Below, one piece after another: positions 39,960 to 49,842 of a stretch of 64,000 nt of DNA. This stretch comes from Pseudomonas abyssi (GTDB lineage: Bacteria > Pseudomonadota > Gammaproteobacteria > Pseudomonadales > Pseudomonadaceae), in NCBI RefSeq assembly GCF_002307495.1, contig NZ_NTMR01000016.1:1-64000 (forward strand). Reading direction: 5' to 3'. A program made the translations under genes and the position numbers. The notes beneath the pieces were generated by a model. The model did not search any database, was not told the DNA's origin, and saw only the letters and a program-made list of their open reading frames with translations. The first letter of the stretch is position 1. Every line of letters starts with the position of its first letter.

Positions 39960-42584
39960 CTAAGGCAGAATTTTGAGGCTGCGGGCGATCTGGATGGCCT
40001 GCTGACGCTCGTTGGCGCCCAGCTTGCGGAACAGGTTGTTGATGTGGGTCTTGATGGTGCTGGTGCTGACCGACAGGGCGTCGGCCAGTTGCTGGTTGTT
40101 CTGGCCCCGGGCGATGCGCTGTAGCACCTGCTGTTCGCGGCGGGTCAGCGGCTCGACCAGCAGGTGTTGCGTCTGGCTGTCGGCCAGCAGCTGCTGCAGC
40201 GGGTGCAGCAACGGGTTCTCGGCGGGTAGCGGGGCAAGGCCCTGCTGTTGACGAAAGCGAGCGGATAGCAGCGGCCTGAGCGCATCACTCAGGCTGCGGC
40301 CTTCGTGCTGCAGCAATTGCGCAAAACCCTGTTGCAGGCTGAGCTGCAGGGCGGATTCAAGCTGGTTGATCAGGCTGTCGCGGTGACCGGTGTCGCGGGC
40401 CAGTCGGGCGCTCAACAGGTGCGCTTGCAGCGTCAGCCAGCGGTTGTCCTGTTGTCGGGCCTGGTTAAGCAGGTCGTCGGCGCGCTGGCGGGCCTCGTCG
40501 TGCCGACCCTGATGCTGCAGCACCCAGGCGTAGGCCAGTAACTCCTCGCGGTGAGCGTTGCTCTCACCCTGCTGCTGGCACCAGCGCCACTCTTTCAGCC
40601 ACTGCTGGATGGCGGCTTCGTCCTGTTGCCGCGCGGCGAGGCGTACCCGCCAGGCTGCAGCCAGGCGATAGAGGCCGCAGAGGCGAAACTGTCGGCTCAG
40701 GCGCAGGGCTTCGTCCCATAGGCGTGCGGCCGCAGCGCTCTGGTCCCAGGCGTCGTGCAGGCAGGCCTGATAATGCAGTACCCAGGGCAAGGCAGCGCTA
40801 TGGCTGACCTCCAGTGCGGTCGCTTCGGCCTGGGCCAGTTGCTGTCGCGCCGCCTCAAAGGCGCCCTGCTGCTGCAGAACCTGGGCCTGGCCAATGTTGA
40901 GGAACAGCTCGTAAAAGGTGTTCGAGCGGCTATCGGGGTGCTCGGTGAGGGCGCCCAGGCGCTGGGCCGCACCGGCACTGTTGCCCTGGCTGAGGTCAAT
41001 CTGGGCCAGCAGTAGCTGCAGGTTGTGGGTATAGCCGCGAAAGGCAAACTGGCTGAGCTGGCTTAGGGCGTCCTCGGCCACGCGGCGCGCGGCATGCAGT
41101 TCGCCCAGGGCGTGCAGACAGCTGGCGCGGTTGTACAGCAACACCGCGCTGGCGGCGGTTTGCTGCGGCCAGCGGCGCAGGCTGTCGCCGGTCAGGCGCA
41201 GACCATGCTGGTAGTTGCCGGCCAGCACCGCCAGCCGGCTGCGCACAAAGGCCATGCTCTGGAACACCCGTTCGGGCCGGGGGATCGGCGGCGGCAGCTC
41301 ACGCACCAGGCGCTGCAGGCGAGCCAGACACAGGCGAGCGCGCTCGATGTCATTGGTGGCGATGACGGTGCTGGCCTCGGTGATGGCCAGGGTCAGATGG
41401 TCGGTATCCCGGTTGGGCAGATCCATCAGAAAGTCGACGATGGAGTCCACCTTGCCCTCGCGCAGCAGATCAAAACTGTGCTGCTCTACCTCGGCGAGCA
41501 GACGGTTGTAGTCGCCGCCGCGCCCCAGTTGATAGACCGCCTCGCCGTAGCAGCCGTGCTGCAGCAGCCAGTCTGCGCCGCGCAGGTGCAGTTGCCGCAG
41601 ACGTGCCGGGGCGCGCTGTTGCAGTCGCTGCTGGCAGGCGTTGCGCAGGGCCGGGTGGTAGCGCAGGGGCAGCAGCGGGTCGGGGTTGTCCTCGATAAAC
41701 AGGCCGTCGCGGCGCAGCTGGGCCAGGGTGCGCTCGCTCTGTGCGTCGCCGCTCAGGTGCGCGGCCAGTGCCGGGCTGAAGGCGCTGACCACCGAGGTTT
41801 GCTCAAGAAAATGGCGCAGGCGCGGGGCCAGGCTGTCGAGCACCGACTCGTTCAGGTAGCGCGCGGTGTCTTCGTCGGCATTGGTCTGTCGGGCGCGGGC
41901 GGACAGCGCCAGCAGCACGCCGCTGATCCAGCCTTCGCTGCTGGTACGCAGCTGGTAGAGGCTGTCGTTGTCCAGGGCGATATGCCGGGCGCTCGCCAGC
42001 GCGGCAATCTGCTGGCTGTCCAGTGCCAGCTCGGCGGTGTCGAGTGCAAGCAGTTGCTGATCACGGTGCAGGTGGGTGATGGCCAGCTGGGGTTCGCCCT
42101 GGCTGGCAGCGACAATCTGCAGCCGGGGTGTCGCCACGGCCAGCAGGCGGTTGATCAGTTGGCGCGCAGGGTTGCTGCGCAGCAGGTGCAGGTCGTCGAT
42201 AAACAGCACCAGTGGCGCCTGGCGTGCTTCCAGCTGGTTGAATAGTGTCGTTTCCAGGTGCGCCGGATTGTCGGGTTGTGGCACCGCCAGTAGTGCGGCC
42301 AATTGACTGTGCAGCTGAGCCGGCTGGTTGTCGGCGCTGCTGCAGCGCAGCCAGAGCCAGTCCTGCCTGAGCTGCAGCGCGCAGGCGTGCATCAGGGTGG
42401 TCTTGCCGTAGCCCGGTGGGCTGCGTAGCAGCGCCAGGCGTCGTCCCCGGGCCAGGTGCTGCATGAGCTGGTCGAGCAGCGCGGTACGCGGGAGTGGTTC
42501 CGCAGGCAGCGGCGCCGGGCGCAGGCGGGCATGGTCGGGTGGCGGTGCGGCCCGGTACTCGCTGTGCTGCCTGTGCTGACTCAT
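39960..42584 (-). CDS. LuxR family ATP-dependent regulator (LAL/MalT type)
   Basis: An 874-residue STAND-type regulator: Walker A RSPPGYGKTTL (about residues 54-64), Walker B LVLFIDDLHLL (about 124-134), long TPR-like middle (about 350-780) with many Ala/Leu/Gln repeats, and a C-terminal LuxR HTH (LTRREQQVLQRIARGQNNQQLADALSVSTSTIKTHINNLFRKL, about 809-852). Such proteins switch on metabolic operons after binding a small ligand and ATP. The neighbouring acyl-CoA dehydrogenase, in the same direction downstream, is the likely target; the ligand is unknown. Confidence 0.9.
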   Translation of the reverse strand: MSQHRQHSEYRAAPPPDHARLRPAPLPAEPLPRTALLDQLMQHLARGRRLALLRSPPGYGKTTLMHACALQLRQDWLWLRCSSADNQPAQLHSQLAALLAVPQPDNPAHLETTLFNQLEARQAPLVLFIDDLHLLRSNPARQLINRLLAVATPRLQIVAASQGEPQLAITHLHRDQQLLALDTAELALDSQQIAALASARHIALDNDSLYQLRTSSEGWISGVLLALSARARQTNADEDTARYLNESVLDSLAPRLRHFLEQTSVVSAFSPALAAHLSGDAQSERTLAQLRRDGLFIEDNPDPLLPLRYHPALRNACQQRLQQRAPARLRQLHLRGADWLLQHGCYGEAVYQLGRGGDYNRLLAEVEQHSFDLLREGKVDSIVDFLMDLPNRDTDHLTLAITEASTVIATNDIERARLCLARLQRLVRELPPPIPRPERVFQSMAFVRSRLAVLAGNYQHGLRLTGDSLRRWPQQTAASAVLLYNRASCLHALGELHAARRVAEDALSQLSQFAFRGYTHNLQLLLAQIDLSQGNSAGAAQRLGALTEHPDSRSNTFYELFLNIGQAQVLQQQGAFEAARQQLAQAEATALEVSHSAALPWVLHYQACLHDAWDQSAAAARLWDEALRLSRQFRLCGLYRLAAAWRVRLAARQQDEAAIQQWLKEWRWCQQQGESNAHREELLAYAWVLQHQGRHDEARQRADDLLNQARQQDNRWLTLQAHLLSARLARDTGHRDSLINQLESALQLSLQQGFAQLLQHEGRSLSDALRPLLSARFRQQQGLAPLPAENPLLHPLQQLLADSQTQHLLVEPLTRREQQVLQRIARGQNNQQLADALSVSTSTIKTHINNLFRKLGANERQQAIQIARSLKILP

Positions 42585-42689
42585 GTGCGCGCCTGCGGTG
42601 GTAAACGTCCTGCGCAGTATACGCGCTCTTCCCGTTGTGCCTGGCGAAAGTGGTCTGCGGTAGCACGAAACGCGAGCAGGCGCTGCTGA

Positions 42690-43646
42690 TTACAGCGCGG
42701 CCGCCATCACCTGCTCGCCACGCAGCTTGCTGACGTCGGCGCGCGGCGGTGCGCCGAACATGCGCCGGTATTCGCGGCTGAAGTGCGAGGGGCTTTCGTA
42801 GCCTACGCGGTAGCTGGCGGTGGCGGCTTCCAGCCCTTCGGTCAGCATCAGGCGGCGGGCCTCGTGCAGGCGCAGCTTCTTCTGGAACTGTACCGGCGAC
42901 ATGCGCGTGACCTGCTTGAAGCTGTGGAACAGGCTGGACTCGCTCATGTTCACGTCGTCGGCCAGCTCGCGTACCCGCAGCGGCTCGGCGAATCGGTCCT
43001 TGAGTACCGCGATCACCCGGGAGATGCGGTGTGCCTGGGTGTCGGTGGCGGCAAAGTCGCGCAGGCGCCAGCCCATTTCACCGAGCAGTGCCCGATAGAT
43101 CAGCTCGCGCCGCACCAGCGGGGCCAGAATGCGGCAGTCGGTGGGTGAGGACAACAGCGAGACCAGCCGGGTCATGGCCCGCAGAATGTTGGCGTCGAGC
43201 GGCGCGACACACAGCCCGCAGGAGGCGGCGGGGCACTCACGCTGCTGATCCAGCGGTGGCAAGGCGTCACCCAGCTCAAGGATCAGGTCAGCCACTTCCT
43301 GCTGGTCGAGCGATAGCTTGACGGCCAGATAGGGCTGATTTGGGGTCGCGTCGACCACGCAGCCGACCACGGGGAGTTCGACCGCCGAGATCATGTAGCT
43401 GAGCGGGCCATACATGATTTCCTTGTCACCGAGCTGTACCGTTTTGCTGCCCTGCGCAATAACGCAGAGGGCGGGCTCATAAACAGCCGAGTTGACGCTG
43501 GTGGGGTGATCGGTCCGATAGATCTGCAGGCCGGGGATGGCGGTATCGTTAATGCCTTCTGCCAGCGCACGTTCGCCAACCAGGTCGGCCAGCTGGCGAC
43601 ACATGGGCAGATCAAGCCGGGGTTGGTGGGTGCTGAGATCAATCAT
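42690..43646 (-). CDS. AraC family transcriptional regulator
   Basis: A 318-residue protein with an AraC-type N-terminal domain (about residues 1-200, VIAQGSKTVQLGDKEIMYG) and two HTH motifs in about 215-310 (PLRVRELADDVNMSESSLFHSFKQVTRMSPVQFQKKLRLHEARRLM...YESPSHFSREYRRMFGAPP). The ATG at 43646 has AGGAGG upstream. It is divergent from mexE, with direct repeats 75 bp before its own start, so it probably autoregulates and controls the efflux operon. Confidence 0.9.
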   Translation of the reverse strand: MIDLSTHQPRLDLPMCRQLADLVGERALAEGINDTAIPGLQIYRTDHPTSVNSAVYEPALCVIAQGSKTVQLGDKEIMYGPLSYMISAVELPVVGCVVDATPNQPYLAVKLSLDQQEVADLILELGDALPPLDQQRECPAASCGLCVAPLDANILRAMTRLVSLLSSPTDCRILAPLVRRELIYRALLGEMGWRLRDFAATDTQAHRISRVIAVLKDRFAEPLRVRELADDVNMSESSLFHSFKQVTRMSPVQFQKKLRLHEARRLMLTEGLEAATASYRVGYESPSHFSREYRRMFGAPPRADVSKLRGEQVMAAAL

Positions 43647-43720
43647 CGGAAAAGCCTCCTCTGGAGTTTCGCGACAGTATACGCAGCTCGATTCACGGCT
43701 TGATGACAGCTTGGCAGCAA

Positions 43721-43757
43721 TTGCAGGATCAGGCAATAAGCTTGCAGGATCGCGCAA
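43721..43757. promoter_or_regulatory. AraC-type direct repeats
   Basis: TTGCAGGATCAGGCAA (43721-43736) and TTGCAGGATCGCGCAA (43742-43757) differ at 2 of 16 positions and are 21 bp apart, two helical turns. That is the spacing expected for an AraC-family dimer. They lie between the araC-type gene and mexE. Confidence 0.75.
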
Positions 43758-43837
43758 AGCCTAGTGCTGTAAGGTGCTTTTTGTCTTTTTCTGGTGCGAT
43801 TCTGTCCATTGTTGCGCGTTTTCTGAGCACAGGCATG

Positions 43838-43877
43838 AGATTGCCAAAAACTCCAATTCAACAGAATTAGGCAATCT
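43838..43877. promoter_or_regulatory. Inverted repeat AGATTGCC...GGCAATCT before mexE
   Basis: Perfect 8-bp arms (43838-43845, 43870-43877) with a 24-bp AT-rich centre. The GGCAA core recurs in the direct repeats at 43721-43757, so this may be a second site of the same regulator near the mexE promoter. It is 145 bp before the mexE start. Confidence 0.5.
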
Positions 43878-44021
43878 TTGCGGAGAACTTCGCTACCCGG
43901 CAATACCACCCCCGCCGTATCGTTTACGCCATACCTGATCCCCTTTCACCAGCCAGTGCGCCAACCGGAGCACGGGGGATCATTCCGTTTTGCCTGCCAA
44001 TTGCCCAACCCACAGGGAGCG

Positions 44022-45200
44022 ATGGATAACATGAACAAGCATGCTTTGAATGGCTTTGCACGGTTTGGCGCCGCCTCGGCGCTCGTGCTGTTGCTGGCTG
44101 GCTGCGACGCCAGTGGCGACCAGACCAATAACCAGACGATGCCGGCACCGGAAGTGGACGTTGCGGTAGCGCAGCCGCGCGACGTGACACTCTGGGACAA
44201 CTTCACCGGCCGCATGGCGGCCCCGGAAACCGTGGCGCTGCGCGCGCGCGTCAGCGGCTATATCGACAAGGTCTCCTTTGCAGAAGGTGAGCTGGTCAAG
44301 CAGGGCGATGTGCTCTTCATTATTGATCAGCGCCCTTACCAGGCACGTCTGCAGATGGCACGCGCAGAAGTCGCCCGGGCTCGCAGCCAGGTAACCCTAG
44401 CTGCGCGTGAAGCCGAGCGCGCCGAGCAGCTGTGGGAGCGCCGAGCCATTTCCCGCGAGGAGATGGAGCAGCGTAGCGCCGCCCGCACCATGGCGCAGGC
44501 GGCGCTGGCCTCAGCCGAGGCGGCGCAGGATAACGCCGAGCTGGATCTGGCCTACACCGAGGTCAAGGCCCCGGTGTCCGGCCGTATGGGGCGCGCGGAA
44601 ATCACCAAGGGCAACCTGGCGACCGCCGACGCCACGCTGCTGGCAACGCTGGTCTCGGTCGACCCGCTGTATGTCTACTTTGAGAGCGACCAGCAGACGG
44701 CGGAGGGCAACCCGCTTGACGATGTGGGCGCCACGCCGGTTCGTCTCGGGCTGGGCAATGGGCAGGATTACCCCTACCAGGGGCAGCTCGATTTTGTCGA
44801 CAACCAGTTCAACAGCAGCACCGGCACCCTGCAGTACCGCGCCGTGATCGCCAACCCTGAGGGGCTGTTCCGCCCCGGTCAGTTTGCCCGCGTGCAGATG
44901 CCGGTAGCGGCGGCCAGCAAGGCCATTCTGATTGATCAGAAAGCGGTGCTGACCGATCAGGATCGTCGCTATGTCTACGTGCTCGATGAGGGTAACCGGG
45001 CGACTCGTCGCTTTGTCGAGACGGGCCGGCGGGTAGATGGTTTGCTGGTGATCCGCGGCGGTTTGCAGTCGGGCGACCGGGTGGTGGTCAACGGCCTGCA
45101 GAAGATTCTCTATCCGGGCATCGAAGTTGCGCCGCAGCTGGTTGCCATGGATCGGCGCAAGCCGGCCGGCAACGAGGTCGCAGTGCAGACCGCGTTCTGA
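44022..45200 (+). CDS. mexE: RND efflux periplasmic adaptor, MexE-like
   Basis: A 392-residue lipoprotein adaptor: signal with LLLAGC (Cys about 28), then VSGYIDKVSFAEGELVKQGDVLF barrel-sandwich half (about 75-100), helical hairpin (about 105-170), YTEVKAPVSGRMGRAEITKGN second half, and beta-barrel. It belongs to the AdeT/MexE branch and heads a complete mexE-mexF-oprN-type operon that would export chloramphenicol, quinolones and biocides if like P. aeruginosa. AGGGAG precedes the ATG at 44022. The divergent regulator is AraC-type, not LysR MexT. Confidence 0.88.
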   Translation: MDNMNKHALNGFARFGAASALVLLLAGCDASGDQTNNQTMPAPEVDVAVAQPRDVTLWDNFTGRMAAPETVALRARVSGYIDKVSFAEGELVKQGDVLFIIDQRPYQARLQMARAEVARARSQVTLAAREAERAEQLWERRAISREEMEQRSAARTMAQAALASAEAAQDNAELDLAYTEVKAPVSGRMGRAEITKGNLATADATLLATLVSVDPLYVYFESDQQTAEGNPLDDVGATPVRLGLGNGQDYPYQGQLDFVDNQFNSSTGTLQYRAVIANPEGLFRPGQFARVQMPVAAASKAILIDQKAVLTDQDRRYVYVLDEGNRATRRFVETGRRVDGLLVIRGGLQSGDRVVVNGLQKILYPGIEVAPQLVAMDRRKPAGNEVAVQTAF

Positions 45201-45237
45201 TCCTGAACTGACTTTCCCCTTTTAACGATATTGCTGG

Positions 45238-45259
45238 GGCGTGCTCTCTCGAGCACGCC
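45238..45259. promoter_or_regulatory. Intercistronic hairpin between mexE and mexF
   Basis: GGCGTGCTC (45238-45246) pairs with GAGCACGCC (45251-45259), loop TCTC, directly before the AGGGAG ribosome site of mexF. With no T-run it is not a terminator; it may set adaptor/pump stoichiometry. Confidence 0.65.
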
Positions 45260-45275
45260 AAGGGAGCGTATTGCC

Positions 45276-48200
45276 GTGAATATTTCACGTTTCTTTGTCG
45301 ACCGGCCGATTTTTGCCTCGGTGTTGTCGATCATTATCTTCGTGGTTGGTCTGATCAGCATTCCGATGCTGCCGGTCAGCGAGTATCCGGAGGTCGTGCC
45401 GCCCAGCGTGCTGGTCAGCGCGAGCTACCCGGGCGCCAACCCCAAGACCATTTCCGAAACCGTCGCCACGCCGCTGGAAGAAGCCATCAACGGTGTGGAA
45501 GACATGATCTACATGAAGTCGGTGGCCGGCAGCGACGGCAGCCTGGCGCTGACCGTGACCTTCGCCCTGGGCACCGACCCGGATCAGGCCCAGGTACAGG
45601 TGCAGAACCGGGTATCGCAGGCGCTGCCGCGTCTGCCCGAGGATGTGCGCCAGCTGGGGGTGACCACGCAGAAGCAGTCGCCCAACCTGATGATGGCCGT
45701 GCACCTGATTTCGCCGGATGACAGCCTCGATGCCACCTATATTCGCAACTACGCGGTGCTACATATTCGTGATGAGCTGGCGCGTATCCCCGGTGTCGGT
45801 CAGGCCGGCCTGTTTGGTGCGGGTGACTACGCCATGCGCCTGTGGATTGACCCACAGCGTGCTACCTCCCTCGGCGTGACCGCCAGCGATATCGTCGCGG
45901 CGGTGCGCGAGCAGAACGTGCAGGTGTCGGCCGGCCAGATCGGGGCGCCGCCGATGCCGCAGGGCTCGGACATGCTGATTTCGATCAACGCCAAGGGGCG
46001 TCTGGACAGTACCGAAGCCTTCGGCGATATCGTGCTGAAAACCGGTGACGACGGCGAGATGACGCGCCTGCGTGACGTCGCCCGGATCGAGCTGGCGGCG
46101 CAGGAAGACGCCCTGCGCGCGTTGCTCGACGGCCGTCAGGCGGTGGCGTTGCCGATCTTCCAGTCACCTGGCTCCAACGCGCTGGACGTCTCCGCTGCCG
46201 TACGCGGCAAGATGGCCGAACTGGCCGAGGACTTTCCCGAGGGGCTGAGCTGGGAAGTGGCCTACGACCCGACCGTGTTTGTCAGTACCTCGATCAGCTC
46301 GGTGATCACCACCCTGCTGGAGGCCGTGGCGCTGGTGGTGCTGGTGGTGATTCTGTTTCTGCAAACCTGGCGCGCCTCGCTGATTCCGCTGCTGGCGGTG
46401 CCGGTGTCGATTGTCGGCAGCTTTGCCGTGCTGTTGATGCTGGGCTTCTCGATCAACACCCTGACGCTGTTTGCCATGGTGCTGGCGATCGGCATTGTGG
46501 TGGATGACGCCATCGTGGTGGTCGAGAACGTCGAGCGTAATATCGAGCAGGGGCTGGCACCGCTGGCGGCGGCCCATCAGGCGATGCGCGAGGTCAGTGG
46601 CCCTATCGTGGCGATCAGTCTGGTGCTTTGCGCGGTGTTTGTGCCGATGGCGTTTCTGGATGGCATTACCGGGCAGTTCTACCGCCAGTTTGCGGTGACC
46701 ATTGCCATTACCACGGTGATCTCGGCGATCAACTCGCTGACCCTGTCGCCGGCGCTGGCGGTCACGCTGCTCAAGCCACATGGCGCGGCACCGGACTTGC
46801 CGACCCGGCTGATCAACCGCAGCTTCGGCTGGCTGTTCCGCCCGTTCAACCGCTTCTTCCAGCGCAATGCCGAGCGTTACGAGCGTCTGGTCGGCCGTAG
46901 TCTGGGTCGTCGCGGCATGGTGTTTGTGGTCTATCTGCTGCTGCTCGGCCTAACCGTGGTGATGTTCCGGCAGGTGCCGGGTGGCTTTATTCCGGTGCAG
47001 GACAAGACCTATCTGATCGGCAGCATCCGCCTGCCCGAAGGCGCCACGCTGGATCGGACCGAAGCGCTGGCACGGCAGGTCAGCGACCTGGCGCTGGACA
47101 CCGAGGGTGTCGCCAACGCGGCGGCTTTTGTTGGCTTTAACGCGCTGCAGGGCACTAATACGCCAAACGTCGGTACCGTGTTTATCCTGTTCGACGACTT
47201 CGACATCCGCGAGCGTACGGCTGATGAGATTGCCGCCGAGATCAACGGCAAGCTGGGCCAGTTGAAAGAAGGCTTTGCCATTTCCTTCATGCCGCCGCCG
47301 GTGTTTGGTCTGGGCGCGGGGTCGGGTTATTCGCTGTACATTCAGGATCGCCGCGGCAACGGCTACGGCGCCCTGCAGCAGGCGACCGACGGGCTGGCGA
47401 TGCAACTGAGCCAGACGCCGGGCCTGAGTTTCCCGATCACCTCCTATCAGGCCAACGTGCCGCAGCTGGACGCCGAGGTGGATCGCCTGCAGGCCAAGGC
47501 GCAGGGCGTGCGCCTGGATGAGCTGTTCGGCACCCTGCAGCTGTATTTCGGCGCGCAGTACATCAACGACTTCAATCTGTTTGGCCGCACCTATCAGGTG
47601 CGGGCTCAGGCCGATGCGCCCTATCGGGACGAGCCCAGCGATCTGGACAGCCTCTATGTGCGCAACGCCGCCGGTGAAATGGTTCCGCTCAATACCATGG
47701 TCAGCCTGACACCGAGCTTTGGCCCGGACCCGGTGATCCGTTACAACGGCTACCCGGCGGCGGACCTGATCGGTCAGTCCGATCCGTCGATGCTGTCGTC
47801 CACCGAAACCCTGGCCATGGTTGAGTCCGTGGCGGCCAAGTCGCTGCCGCCGGGCATGAATATTCAGTGGACCGATCTGAGCTTCCAGCAGGTCAATCAG
47901 GGCAGCGCTGCGCTGGTGGTCTTCCCGGTCGCCCTGCTGCTGGTGTTCCTGGTGTTGGCAGCGTTGTACGAGAGCTGGGTGATGCCGCTGGCGGTGATCC
48001 TGATCGTACCCATGTGTCTTCTGGCGGCGATGCTTGGGGTCTGGTGGAGCGGTGGTGATGCCAACATTTTCGTGCAGGTGGGCCTGGTAGTGCTGATGGG
48101 GCTGGCATGCAAGAACGCCATCCTGATTGTCGAGTTTGCCCGCGAGCAGGAAATGGAAGGGGTCGACACCGTCAAGGCCGCGCTGGAAGCCAGCCGCCTG

Positions 48201-48449
48201 CGCCTGCGCCCGATCATCATGACCTCGGTCGCCTTTATCGCCGGTGTGGTGCCGCTGGTGCTGGCCTCCGGTGCCGGCAGTGAAGTGCGCAACGCCATGG
48301 GCATTACCGTGTTTACCGGCATGCTGGGGGTGACCCTGTTCGGGTTGCTGCTGACACCGGTGTTCTATGTTGCGCTGCGCAAGCTGGCCGGCACCTCGCT
48401 GGCGGTCGAACGCCCCGCTGCGCAGCAGGAGGAAACAACCAATGTATAA
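45276..48449 (+). CDS. mexF: RND efflux pump permease, MexF-like
   Basis: A 1057-residue pump, with NISRFFVDRPIFASVLSIIIFVVGL at the start and TM4 proton-relay aspartates in AIGIVVDDAIVVVENVE (about residues 412-413), then VFVPMAFLDGITGQFYRQFA. The N-terminus and AGSDGSLALTVTFALGTDPDQAQVQVQNRV are of the MexF/HAE1 type. GTG at 45276 follows AGGGAG; an in-frame start at 45231 would fall in the hairpin and lack a site. Its last codons overlap the oprN-like start. Confidence 0.92.
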   Translation: MNISRFFVDRPIFASVLSIIIFVVGLISIPMLPVSEYPEVVPPSVLVSASYPGANPKTISETVATPLEEAINGVEDMIYMKSVAGSDGSLALTVTFALGTDPDQAQVQVQNRVSQALPRLPEDVRQLGVTTQKQSPNLMMAVHLISPDDSLDATYIRNYAVLHIRDELARIPGVGQAGLFGAGDYAMRLWIDPQRATSLGVTASDIVAAVREQNVQVSAGQIGAPPMPQGSDMLISINAKGRLDSTEAFGDIVLKTGDDGEMTRLRDVARIELAAQEDALRALLDGRQAVALPIFQSPGSNALDVSAAVRGKMAELAEDFPEGLSWEVAYDPTVFVSTSISSVITTLLEAVALVVLVVILFLQTWRASLIPLLAVPVSIVGSFAVLLMLGFSINTLTLFAMVLAIGIVVDDAIVVVENVERNIEQGLAPLAAAHQAMREVSGPIVAISLVLCAVFVPMAFLDGITGQFYRQFAVTIAITTVISAINSLTLSPALAVTLLKPHGAAPDLPTRLINRSFGWLFRPFNRFFQRNAERYERLVGRSLGRRGMVFVVYLLLLGLTVVMFRQVPGGFIPVQDKTYLIGSIRLPEGATLDRTEALARQVSDLALDTEGVANAAAFVGFNALQGTNTPNVGTVFILFDDFDIRERTADEIAAEINGKLGQLKEGFAISFMPPPVFGLGAGSGYSLYIQDRRGNGYGALQQATDGLAMQLSQTPGLSFPITSYQANVPQLDAEVDRLQAKAQGVRLDELFGTLQLYFGAQYINDFNLFGRTYQVRAQADAPYRDEPSDLDSLYVRNAAGEMVPLNTMVSLTPSFGPDPVIRYNGYPAADLIGQSDPSMLSSTETLAMVESVAAKSLPPGMNIQWTDLSFQQVNQGSAALVVFPVALLLVFLVLAALYESWVMPLAVILIVPMCLLAAMLGVWWSGGDANIFVQVGLVVLMGLACKNAILIVEFAREQEMEGVDTVKAALEASRLRLRPIIMTSVAFIAGVVPLVLASGAGSEVRNAMGITVFTGMLGVTLFGLLLTPVFYVALRKLAGTSLAVERPAAQQEETTNV

Positions 48450-49839
48450 GCTATTACCCTTGGCTCTGAGTGTGATGCTGACCGCCTGTGCGGTGGGTCC
48501 TGACTATCAGGCGCCGCAGTCGGTGCCGCTGGCGAGTTACAGCCAGGCCGACGCGGCGGCTGAGCAGCAGGCCAGCGAGCAACGCTTCTGGTCCGGCTTC
48601 AATGACCCGCAGTTGGCGGCACTGGTCGATCGTGCGCTGGCGCAGAATCTGGATGTGCAGACCTTGCTGGCGCGCTACCAGGGGGCTGAAGCGCTGCTGC
48701 GCGGTGCGCGTCGCGACCGCTGGCCCAGCGTCACGTTGCAAGCCGCTGGTGGAGAGCAGCACCTGGCAGAGGTGGAGCGCACCGATCCGAACCGCGAGCG
48801 CGTGGAGCAGTACTCGGTGGGGGCTGTCGCCAGCTGGGAGCTGGATTTCTATGGCCGTCTGCAGCGGGCGGTTGAAGCGGGCGAGGCGGACCTTTCGGCC
48901 AGCGCGGCAGACCTGTCGGCGTTGCAGGTCGCGATTGCCGGTCAGGTTGCCAGTGGCTACTTCACCCTGCGTGGCCAGCAGCAGTTGCTGGCCGTGGCCG
49001 AACAGAACGTCGAGCTGCAGCAGGCCTCGCTGGATATCGTCAGCGCCCGGCTGGATGCCGGGCGCGGCACCGAGTTTGATCGGGTCAGAGCCCAGGCCGA
49101 ACTGGATGCCCTGCGCGCTGCGGTGCCGCAGCGCCGGGCCGATGTGCAGCTCAGCCTGCACCGGCTGGCGGTGCTCACCGGTCAACCGCCCGCGGCGCTG
49201 AACGAGCAGCTGGCTGCGCCGCAGGAGTTGCCCCCGATGAATGCCCGGATTCCGGTCGGCACACCGGCTGACGTGCTGCGCCGTCGCCCGGATATCCAGG
49301 CGGCTGAACGCCGGCTGGCGGCGGCAACTGCGCGGATTGGTGTGGCCACCGCAGACCTGTTTCCACGCTTTACCCTGGGCGCACTGCTGGGTTCGGTGGT
49401 GGGCAGTGACGGTGACCTGTTCACTGCGGGCGCCGAGTCACGCAGCGTCACACTGGGTATCGACTGGACCTTCCTTGACGTAGAGGGTGTGCGGGCACGT
49501 ATCGCCGCGGCGGACGCCACCGGTGCCGAGCGGCTGGCGCAGTACCAGCAGGCGGTATTGCTGGCGCTGGAAGAAACCGAGAACGGGCTGGTGCGCTATC
49601 GCCACGCACAGGAGCGCAGCCGCTGGCTGCTGGCCTCCAGCGAAGCGGCGCAAGCGGCGGTTGCTCAGGCGCGGCTGCGCTACGAGCAGGGCTATATCGA
49701 GTACTTTGAAGTGCTGGATGCCGAGCAGCAGCTGACCGGCGTGCGCAGTGATCTGGTGCAGAGCCGCATCGAGACCGCAACCGCGATGGTCAGCGTCTAC
49801 CGCTCACTGGCCGGCGCACCGCCGGTACCTGAGGCCTAG
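48442..49839 (+). CDS. oprN: Outer-membrane efflux lipoprotein, OprN-like
   Basis: A 465-residue channel subunit of the NodT/OprM family: lipobox LTAC (Cys at 16), CAVGPDY start of the mature part, and two repeated outer-membrane-efflux halves with coiled-coil helices (WELDFYGRLQRAVEAGEADL at about 137; GTPADVLRRRPDIQAAERRL at about 273). Three copies assemble the exit duct for MexE/MexF. The ATG (AATGTATAAG) is inside the mexF end, with CAGGAGG upstream, so translation is coupled. Confidence 0.9.
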   Translation: MYKLLPLALSVMLTACAVGPDYQAPQSVPLASYSQADAAAEQQASEQRFWSGFNDPQLAALVDRALAQNLDVQTLLARYQGAEALLRGARRDRWPSVTLQAAGGEQHLAEVERTDPNRERVEQYSVGAVASWELDFYGRLQRAVEAGEADLSASAADLSALQVAIAGQVASGYFTLRGQQQLLAVAEQNVELQQASLDIVSARLDAGRGTEFDRVRAQAELDALRAAVPQRRADVQLSLHRLAVLTGQPPAALNEQLAAPQELPPMNARIPVGTPADVLRRRPDIQAAERRLAAATARIGVATADLFPRFTLGALLGSVVGSDGDLFTAGAESRSVTLGIDWTFLDVEGVRARIAAADATGAERLAQYQQAVLLALEETENGLVRYRHAQERSRWLLASSEAAQAAVAQARLRYEQGYIEYFEVLDAEQQLTGVRSDLVQSRIETATAMVSVYRSLAGAPPVPEA

Positions 49840-49842
49840 GGC

